The position numbers and the translations under genes are program-made. The notes under the pieces are model-generated. The model saw nothing but the letters and a program-made list of their open reading frames with translations, had not been told where the DNA came from and did no database searches. Shown here one piece after another: positions 58,432 to 64,000 of a stretch of DNA of 64,000 bases. The DNA is from Ruminococcaceae bacterium UBA3751 (GTDB lineage: Bacteria > Bacillota > Clostridia > Oscillospirales > Acutalibacteraceae): contig DFGL01000024.1 in NCBI GenBank assembly GCA_002371215.1, forward strand, positions 1 through 64,000. The letters are read 5' to 3'. Within the stretch, counting starts at the first letter, position 1. Every line of letters begins with the position of its first letter.

Positions 58432-59754
58432 ATGAAATTAAAAACCTTCAGACGGGGCGTTCACCCCTTCGGCGGTAAGGATTACTCCCAGAACTGCCCT
58501 ATTCAGCCCATTGAGCCTGAGGCTGAAATGGTTTTTCCGATGAGCCAGAATCTCGGTGCTCCCTCAAAACCCGTTGTTGCTAAAGGCGACCGCGTGCTTA
58601 AGGGCCAGCTTATTGCCGAGGCGGGCGGATTTATCGGCGCTCCGATATTCAGCTCCGTTTCAGGTACGGTTAAAGCCATTGAAAAGCGCCTTGTTATAAA
58701 TGGCAGCAAGGTGGACAGTATTGTTATTGAAAACGACGGTCTTGACGAAGCGGTTGAGGGCTTCGGAGCTGAAAGAGAGCTTGACAGCCTCAGCAAAGAG
58801 GAAATTGTTGATTCAATCCGCAATGCGGGCATCGTAGGTCTCGGCGGCGCAGGCTTTCCTACAGTAGTTAAGCTCACGCCAAAAAATGCCGACGATATTG
58901 ATTATCTCATAATTAACGGCGCTGAGTGCGAGCCCTATCTTACCTCTGACTACCGTTTAATGCTTGAAAAGCCCGAGGAGCTTATTCTCGGTATTAAGGC
59001 AATTCTCAAGCTTCTGCCAAATGCAAAAGCGATTATAGGTATTGAGGCTAACAAGCCCGAGGCTATTAAAACAATGACGGAGCTTGCAAGAATTGACGAC
59101 AGAATTGACGTATGCGCGCTCAAAACCAAGTACCCCCAGGGCGGTGAAAGGCAGCTGATTTACGCCGTAACGAAGCGTAAAATCAATTCAAAAATGCTCC
59201 CTGCCGACAAGGGCTGCGTTGTTGACAATATCGGCACAGTATATGCAATTTACGAGGCGGTTTATAAGAATATGCCTCTCATACATAATATTCTCACCGT
59301 AACGGGCGAAGGAGTAAATACTCCCGGTAACTTTGACGTTCCGCTCGGAGTGAGCCATTCATATCTTCTTGAAAAGGCGGGCGGCGCAAAGGAAGGCGTT
59401 TTGAAATTCATCTCAGGCGGTCCGATGATGGGCTTTGCTATGGGCAGCCTTGACGTTCCCGTTGTTAAAACCTCATCTTCAATCCTTGCATACCTTCACG
59501 ACGAGGTTGCGGATTCTCCCGAAACTCCGTGTATTCACTGCGGACGCTGCGCACGCGCGTGTCCCGAATTCCTTGTTCCTCAGCTTATGGGCAAGGCTAT
59601 GAAAAATCAGGACGTTGAGGAGTTTTCAAGGCTCGGAGGTATGGAATGTATTGAATGCGGAAGCTGCGCTTTTGTATGTCCTGCCAAAATTCCGCTTACC
59701 CAGATGTTTAAACTCGGCAAAATCAAAATACGCGAAATGAACGCGAAGAAATAG
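58432..59754 (+). CDS. rnfC: Rnf complex subunit RnfC
   Basis: 440 residues. The N-terminal region and NADH/FMN-binding fold (VGLGGAGFPTVVKL, GAECEPYLTSDYRLML) precede two [4Fe-4S] motifs, CIHCGRCARACP (~365) and CIECGSCAFVCP (~404). RnfC is the NADH-binding electron-entry subunit of the ferredoxin:NAD oxidoreductase that pumps Na+ or H+. First gene of the rnfCDGEAB operon. Confidence 0.97.
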   Translation: MKLKTFRRGVHPFGGKDYSQNCPIQPIEPEAEMVFPMSQNLGAPSKPVVAKGDRVLKGQLIAEAGGFIGAPIFSSVSGTVKAIEKRLVINGSKVDSIVIENDGLDEAVEGFGAERELDSLSKEEIVDSIRNAGIVGLGGAGFPTVVKLTPKNADDIDYLIINGAECEPYLTSDYRLMLEKPEELILGIKAILKLLPNAKAIIGIEANKPEAIKTMTELARIDDRIDVCALKTKYPQGGERQLIYAVTKRKINSKMLPADKGCVVDNIGTVYAIYEAVYKNMPLIHNILTVTGEGVNTPGNFDVPLGVSHSYLLEKAGGAKEGVLKFISGGPMMGFAMGSLDVPVVKTSSSILAYLHDEVADSPETPCIHCGRCARACPEFLVPQLMGKAMKNQDVEEFSRLGGMECIECGSCAFVCPAKIPLTQMFKLGKIKIREMNAKK

Positions 59755-59770
59755 AAGGGAGGAGCAGAGT

Positions 59771-60730
59771 ATGTATAACGTTTCAGTCTCACCGCACGTG
59801 AGAGATAAAAGCTCAACGCGCAAGATTATGCTTGACGTTGCTATTGCATTGCTGCCCACCCTCGCCTTCGGCGTTTATCATTTCGGGCTCAATGCGCTTA
59901 TGCTTATTCTTGTAAGTATAGTTAGCTGCGTTGCTTTTGAAGCGCTCTTTGAGTTAATTACAAAAAGACCCATTACGGTTTTTGATTTTTCAGCCGTTGT
60001 AACAGGAATGATTATAGCGGTTAATCTTCCGTCAACCGCAGCATGGTGGATGCCCGTTTTAGGCTCCGCTTTCGGCATTGTTGCGGCGAAGATGCTTTTC
60101 GGCGGTTTAGGTCAGAACTTTATGAACCCCGCCCTTGCAGGAAGATGCTTCCTTATGATTTCATTCACGCAGAGAATGACTAACTTTGCCGTTGACGCAA
60201 CCTCAAGCGCAACGCCGCTTGCACAGATGAGAGCGGGCGAAAGCCTTGATTTACTTCAGCTTTTCATCGGCAACCACAGCGGATGTATCGGCGAGGTAAG
60301 CTCTGCCGCAATTCTTATCGGCGCTGCTTATCTTCTTATTAAAAAAATCATTTCCCCCGTTATCCCTTGTATATACATTCTTTCAACGGTAGCTATCATC
60401 GCAATTATCAGGCTTATTTCAGGCGATGAGGTTACGGTTACATATCTTGTTGCACAGATGCTTTCGGGCGGACTTCTTGTCGGCGCGTTCTTTATGGCAA
60501 CAGACTACGTTACAAGCCCGATTACCTTTAAGGGCAAAATTATATTCGCCCTTATTCTCGGCTTGCTTACGGCGCTGTTCAGAACTCTCGGTTCAACGGC
60601 AGAGGGCGTATCTTATGCAATAATCATAGGCAACCTTCTTGTTCCGATTATTGAAAAGAAAACCATTTCCCTTCCCTTCGGCTGTGAAAGGGTTAAAAAA
60701 ATCAAAGCGGCAAAGGAGGAGAGTAAATAA
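59771..60730 (+). CDS. rnfD: Rnf complex subunit RnfD
   Basis: 319-residue membrane subunit with about eight helices. A covalent FMN site is expected at Thr148 in ATSSATPLAQ, where SSAT replaces the common SGAT. NFMNPALAGRCFLM is typical of RnfD/NqrB. It is followed without gap by rnfG, whose start overlaps by one base. Confidence 0.95.
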   Translation: MYNVSVSPHVRDKSSTRKIMLDVAIALLPTLAFGVYHFGLNALMLILVSIVSCVAFEALFELITKRPITVFDFSAVVTGMIIAVNLPSTAAWWMPVLGSAFGIVAAKMLFGGLGQNFMNPALAGRCFLMISFTQRMTNFAVDATSSATPLAQMRAGESLDLLQLFIGNHSGCIGEVSSAAILIGAAYLLIKKIISPVIPCIYILSTVAIIAIIRLISGDEVTVTYLVAQMLSGGLLVGAFFMATDYVTSPITFKGKIIFALILGLLTALFRTLGSTAEGVSYAIIIGNLLVPIIEKKTISLPFGCERVKKIKAAKEESK

Positions 60731-61353
60731 TGGCTAAGCAAAAACCGACAGCACCTAAAAATATTATTGTTCTCTTTCTTGTTGCGCTCGTTTCCGTAAC
60801 AATTCTTGCCGTAGTAAATCAGGTTACAATGGCTCCTATAGCAAGCGCTGAGGAAGCCGCAAGGCAGGAATCATATATGAAGGTATATGACGGAGCCGAT
60901 GAAATCAAGGATATAGCTGATTTTGACTCCAAGCTCAAGGATTACAGCAAGCTTCACGCTCAGGACCCCTCAATTATAATTAACGGAGTTCTTGAAGCTT
61001 ACAAAGGCGGCGAAAAGGTTGGATACGTTATTGACGCAACCTCCCCCAACGGCTACGGCGGAGACGTTCAGGTAGCTTTGGGAATTACCAACGAGGGCGA
61101 AATTACAGCCTTCACGGTAATCTCCGCTGCAAATGAAACTCCGGGTCTCGGCGCTAAATCAACCGAGCCCGAATTTCAGGAGCAGTTCAGCGGTCTTTCC
61201 GCGCTCAACCAGATTGCCTTTTCAAAAACAGGCGCTGACAAGAGTAAAAACGAAATTGACGCTATCAGCGGCGCAACGATAACAACTACCGCAGTAACGA
61301 ACGCCGTTAACGAGGCAATCAATTTCTATAATAATATGCTGAAAGGAGAGTGA
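60730..61353 (+). CDS. rnfG: Rnf complex subunit RnfG
   Basis: 207 residues with one N-terminal helix (NIIVLFLVALVSVTILAVVN) and an extracellular FMN-binding domain; SGAT (180-183) near the C-terminus carries the covalent FMN on Thr183 (DAISGATITT). It transfers electrons in the membrane part of the complex. It overlaps rnfD by one base and rnfE by four. Confidence 0.95.
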   Translation: MAKQKPTAPKNIIVLFLVALVSVTILAVVNQVTMAPIASAEEAARQESYMKVYDGADEIKDIADFDSKLKDYSKLHAQDPSIIINGVLEAYKGGEKVGYVIDATSPNGYGGDVQVALGITNEGEITAFTVISAANETPGLGAKSTEPEFQEQFSGLSALNQIAFSKTGADKSKNEIDAISGATITTTAVTNAVNEAINFYNNMLKGE

Positions 61354-62048
61354 GATATATGAAGGGTATTATTGAAAGACTTTATAACGGTATCGTTAAA
61401 GAGAACCCGACCTTCGTGCTTATGCTCGGTATGTGTCCCACTCTCGCGGTTACCACAAGCGCTAAAAACGGTATAGGAATGGGACTTGCAACGATGGTTG
61501 TACTCATAATGAGCAACCTTATGATTTCGCTTCTTCGTAAAATCATTCCAGACGCAGTCCGCGTTCCCGTATATATTACAATTATCGCTTCCTTTGTAAC
61601 GGTAATTGAAATGGTAATGCACGCTTACGTTAAGGATTTATACGACAGCCTCGGAATTTACATTCCGCTCATCGTTGTTAACTGTATCATCCTCGGCAGA
61701 GCGGAATCCTACGCAAACAAAAACAACGCTATCCTTTCAATTTTTGACGGCGTTGGCATAGGCCTCGGCTTTACAATAGGACTTACATTAATCGGTATCG
61801 TAAGAGAGCTTCTCGGCAACGGAACGGTATTTGATATCCAGATTATGCCAAAGAGCTTTGAACCGATTTCAATATTCATTATGGCTCCCGGCGCATTCTT
61901 CGTTCTCGCAATGCTCTGCGCTGTTCAGAACAAGCTTAAGCTCAAGGGCGCTAACCGCCACGTTAAAGGCGACGCGGGTTGCGGCGGAGACTGCTCCACC
62001 TGCCCTATGAAGGAAATTGAGGAAAAGGAGGCACAGAACAATGGCTAG
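61350..62048 (+). CDS. rnfE: Rnf complex subunit RnfE
   Basis: 232-residue membrane subunit with about six helices (LGMCPTLAVTTSAKNGIGMG, IYIPLIVVNCIILGRAESYA). A conserved Cys lies in IVVNCIILGR, matching the half-membrane iron centre shared with RnfA. A C-terminal cysteine-rich tail (CGGDCSTCPMKE) is notable and could bind metal. It overlaps rnfA by 8 bases. Confidence 0.95.
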   Translation: MRYMKGIIERLYNGIVKENPTFVLMLGMCPTLAVTTSAKNGIGMGLATMVVLIMSNLMISLLRKIIPDAVRVPVYITIIASFVTVIEMVMHAYVKDLYDSLGIYIPLIVVNCIILGRAESYANKNNAILSIFDGVGIGLGFTIGLTLIGIVRELLGNGTVFDIQIMPKSFEPISIFIMAPGAFFVLAMLCAVQNKLKLKGANRHVKGDAGCGGDCSTCPMKEIEEKEAQNNG

Positions 62049-62622
62049 TACTTTATTTCTTGTTTTGATATCCACTGCGCTTATCAATAACGTTGTTCTT
62101 GCGCAGTTCCTCGGAATCTGCCCGTTCCTCGGCGTTTCAAGAAGTATGAAAACCGCGGCGGGTATGGGCGGCGCTGTTATCTTCGTTATAACGATAGCTT
62201 CGGCAGTAGCAGCAACGCTTTATAAGTTCGTACTCGTTAAGTATGACCTTACGTATCTTAAAACAATCGTATTCATTATGGTTATCGCCTTCCTCGTACA
62301 GCTTGTTGAGCTTTTCCTCAAGAAGTTCGTACCTCCGCTTTACAAGGCGCTCGGCGTTTACCTTCCCCTTATTACAACAAACTGCGCCGTACTCGGTGTT
62401 GCGCTTACCAACGTTCAGAAGGATTACGATATTCTTACAAGCATCGTTTCGGGCTTCGGCACGGCAGTCGGCTTCTGCATTGCTATCGTAATTATGGCGG
62501 GTATCCGCGAAAAGACAGAAAACAACAATTTCCCGCAGGCATTTAAAGGAACACCCGCTGTTCTTCTTACAGCCTGCCTGATGTCAATGGCCTTCTACGG
62601 CTTCGGCGTATTACCGAAATAA
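62041..62622 (+). CDS. rnfA: Rnf complex subunit RnfA
   Basis: 193 residues from the ATG at 62041 (AAAGGAGGCACAGAACA site); an earlier frame start would extend into rnfE. Six helices with LGICPFLGVSRSMKTAAGMG and LPLITTNCAVLGVAL, the latter with the conserved Cys of the RnfA/RnfE iron centre. Confidence 0.95.
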   Translation: MASTLFLVLISTALINNVVLAQFLGICPFLGVSRSMKTAAGMGGAVIFVITIASAVAATLYKFVLVKYDLTYLKTIVFIMVIAFLVQLVELFLKKFVPPLYKALGVYLPLITTNCAVLGVALTNVQKDYDILTSIVSGFGTAVGFCIAIVIMAGIREKTENNNFPQAFKGTPAVLLTACLMSMAFYGFGVLPK

Positions 62623-62634
62623 GGAGGGCTGAGA

Positions 62635-63438
62635 ATGAATACAAGTGCAATTATTACCGCTGTTATTGTTCTTGCAGTAATAGCGCTCGTTATAGGAATC
62701 ATCCTCTCTGTTGCGGAAATCGCGTTTAAGGTTGAGGTTGATGAAAAGGAAATCGCCGTACGCGCCGAGCTCCCGGGCTCTAACTGCGGCGGCTGCGGCT
62801 ATGCAGGCTGTGACGCGCTCGCTGCCGCTATCGCAAAGGGCGAAGCTCCCGTAACCGGCTGTCCCGTCGGCGGAAAGCCCGTTGCCGAAAAAATCGGCGC
62901 TATTATGGGTCAGGAAGTCGGAGAAATGGAAAAAATGGTTGCCTACGTTAAATGCGACGGCACCTGCGAAAAGAGAGAGTCAGATTATAACTACTTTGGC
63001 ATAGACTCCTGCGTTTACGCTTCAAAAATGCCCGGCTCAAGCCCCTACGCATGTAAGTATGGCTGTCTCGGGTTTGGCTCATGCGTTAAGGTTTGCGACC
63101 ACAACGCAATAAGAATAATTGATAAAAAAGCAGTTGTTGACGAAAGCCTTTGCATCGCCTGCGGAAAATGCCTTAAGGTATGTCCTCACGACCTTATTGA
63201 GCTTATTCCCGCAAGCAGCAAGTACCGCGTTCAGTGCTCATCTCAGGCGCGCGGAAAAGACGTTAAAAATGCTTGTACTGCCGGATGTATCGGCTGTTCA
63301 CTTTGTAAGCGTAACTGCCCGAGCGACGCAATTATTTTTGAAAACAACATTGCAAAAATTGATTATTCTAAATGTACCCAGTGCGGACAGTGTGCTGAAA
63401 AGTGTCCTGTTAAGATAATTAAGCTTTATAATAATTAA
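62635..63438 (+). CDS. rnfB: Rnf complex ferredoxin-like subunit RnfB
   Basis: 267 residues. An N-terminal helix anchors it; LPGSNCGGCGYAGCDALAAA with a later GCPVGG forms the first cluster. Further [4Fe-4S] motifs follow: CKYGCLGFGSCVKVC, CIACGKCLKVCP, CTAGCIGCSLCKRNCP and CTQCGQCAEKCP. RnfB accepts electrons from reduced ferredoxin. It completes the CDGEAB operon, ended by a hairpin terminator. Confidence 0.97.
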   Translation: MNTSAIITAVIVLAVIALVIGIILSVAEIAFKVEVDEKEIAVRAELPGSNCGGCGYAGCDALAAAIAKGEAPVTGCPVGGKPVAEKIGAIMGQEVGEMEKMVAYVKCDGTCEKRESDYNYFGIDSCVYASKMPGSSPYACKYGCLGFGSCVKVCDHNAIRIIDKKAVVDESLCIACGKCLKVCPHDLIELIPASSKYRVQCSSQARGKDVKNACTAGCIGCSLCKRNCPSDAIIFENNIAKIDYSKCTQCGQCAEKCPVKIIKLYNN

Positions 63439-63448
63439 CAATAATAAG

Positions 63449-63478
63449 GGCGGGTAAAAATACCCGCCTATATTATTT
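63449..63478 (+). terminator. rnf operon terminator
   Basis: GGCGGGTA-AAAA-TACCCGCC followed by TATATTATTT. Confidence 0.88.
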
Positions 63479-63497
63479 AAAAATTTTAAAAAAACAG

Positions 63498-63526
63498 TTG
63501 ACATTCAGCGCTAAATCTGTTATTAT
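63498..63526 (+). promoter_or_regulatory. tRNA-Asn promoter
   Basis: TTGACA (63498-63503), 17-base spacer, TATTAT (63521-63526). Confidence 0.8.
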
Positions 63527-63552
63527 ATCTAAGCACTAAAAAGAGAACACAT

Positions 63553-63628
63553 TCCTCTTTAGCTCAGTTGGTAGAGCACTCGGCTGTTAACCGAGTTGTC
63601 GCTGGTTCGAGCCCGGCAAGGGGAGCCA
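63553..63628 (+). tRNA. tRNA-Asn (anticodon GTT)
   Basis: 76 nt with encoded CCA. Acceptor TCCTCTT pairs with AAGGGGA; D-arm AGCTCAGTTGGTAGAGC; anticodon stem CTCGG/CCGAG with loop CTGTTAA (anticodon GTT); T-arm GCTGG-TTCGAGC-CCGGC. A T-rich terminator follows. Confidence 0.97.
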
Positions 63629-63632
63629 AAAG

Positions 63633-63660
63633 AAACGGTACGCAAAAGCGTACCGTTTTT
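63633..63660 (+). terminator. tRNA-Asn terminator
   Basis: AAACGGTACGC-AAAA-GCGTACCGTTT then TT. Confidence 0.9.
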
Positions 63661-63790
63661 CTTTTGGCTGCTCACGCTGTGAGCCTCGAACCGGCGACGG
63701 GATGCGGAGAATTTGGCGTTTTACCGCCAAAGCTCGACAGAGAAACAGTCCGGGGGACTGTTTCGAGCATCCCTGATACTTTCGTCCGTT
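63661..63790. repeat. Hairpin-rich non-coding segment after tRNA-Asn
   Basis: Successive inverted repeats: GCTCAC/GTGAGC, TTTGGCG-N6-CGCCAAA and GAAACAGTCC-N3-GGACTGTTTC (63742-63764). The last resembles the palindrome next to tRNA-Arg. No supported gene. Confidence 0.6.
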
Positions 63791-63852
63791 ATCTCTTACT
63801 ATCACTATCAAAGGCACATAATTCACACTCAAAATGGTATCCAAAAACCGCG

Positions 63853-63897
63853 TTTGACCACAATTTGACCACAACGCAGTTTTTTCGCTGACCACAA
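63853..63897. repeat. Three TGACCACAA repeats, possible integrase arm sites
   Basis: TTTGACCACAA at 63853-63863 and 63864-63874 in tandem, and TGACCACAA at 63889-63897. Short direct repeats beside a tRNA gene and next to an incoming gene resemble arm-type binding sites of tyrosine integrases. Confidence 0.45.
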
Positions 63898-63937
63898 TTT
63901 ACCGGAATCATCACTCTCTCGCCCGAAAAATCAGAAT

Positions 63938-64000
63938 TTATCGGTCTAAAAGCTTCAAAAATCTTTTATCGTTCATCTGCTCGTTCGTTATGTATTCTCC
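63938..64000 (-). CDS. C-terminal end of an unidentified gene
   Basis: The minus-strand frame entering from the right edge gives GEYITNEQMNDKRFLKLLDR and stops with TAA at 63938-63940. Too short to identify. Its place beside tRNA-Asn and the repeats suggests an integrase, but no catalytic residue is in view. Confidence 0.3.
   Translation of the reverse strand, partial: GEYITNEQMNDKRFLKLLDR

Noticed and set aside
63568..63895. Plus- and minus-strand frames of ~100 codons over the tRNA-Asn region
   Set aside because: They read through tRNA, terminator and hairpins and show no protein-like pattern.
1..64000. CRISPR arrays, rRNA operons, replication origin
   Set aside because: I saw no regularly spaced direct repeats, no 16S/23S sequence and no DnaA-box cluster with dnaA or dnaN.

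Overview
The window looks like a low-GC, spore-forming anaerobic Clostridia chromosome, most likely Oscillospirales/Ruminococcaceae and probably gut-associated; I would not name a genus. The reasons are an alpha/beta-type small acid-soluble spore protein, a complete six-gene Rnf complex, a two-gene SufBC iron-sulfur system, a 2-hydroxyacyl-CoA dehydratase with its activase, the clostridial L27-Prp arrangement, and several secreted proteins ending in lysine-rich fibronectin-like modules.

Positions 1-20.4 kb form a mobile or accessory island. It holds a relaxase (cut by the left edge) with a MobC-like accessory protein and a candidate oriT, and a small element-associated ORF truncated by a segment with terminal inverted repeats. 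Next comes an AT-rich, uncharacterised four-gene operon (2447-5553) encoding two soluble helical proteins, a four-helix membrane protein and a lipoprotein with an OmpA-like C-terminus. After it are an ABC transporter operon, a YafQ/DinJ-type toxin-antitoxin pair, VanZ-like and membrane-bound XRE regulator genes, and a two-component system sharing a 19-bp operator-like site with the ABC operon. The island ends with a complete QatABCD anti-phage operon (15429-20008) and a TnpV gene. The uncharacterised operon and the Qat operon carry the same 69-bp bipartite upstream element at almost the same distance from their start codons (66 and 68 bp). That links the unknown operon to a defence locus and is the strongest novelty lead here.

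Positions 20.5-42.3 kb hold envelope and metabolic genes: a beta-helix surface protein, a spore protein, a C1-family cysteine protease, a secreted Fn3-like protein, the dehydratase operon, a sulfatase-like protein followed by a YidC/TagF-like fusion, a DMT transporter, an uncharacterised membrane protein with a C39-like protease, a secreted alpha/beta hydrolase and a DUF362 protein.

Positions 42.3-64 kb are mostly core genes: pnp and rpsO, rplU-prp-rpmA, a Nudix gene preceded by a 5S-rRNA-like leader, sufCB, a lone Flp pilin, tRNA-Arg(CCT), and an obg-mrnC operon that also carries a nucleotidyltransferase, an ECF-type S component and an HPrK-like P-loop protein. Then come DUF1858 and DUF1846 genes, a second two-component system, rnfCDGEAB and tRNA-Asn(GTT). 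The tRNA-Asn is followed by repeats that look like an integration site. A metabolic link can be inferred: Rnf couples ferredoxin to NAD and the membrane ion gradient, the dehydratase activase needs low-potential electrons, and SufBC supplies the iron-sulfur clusters both require.
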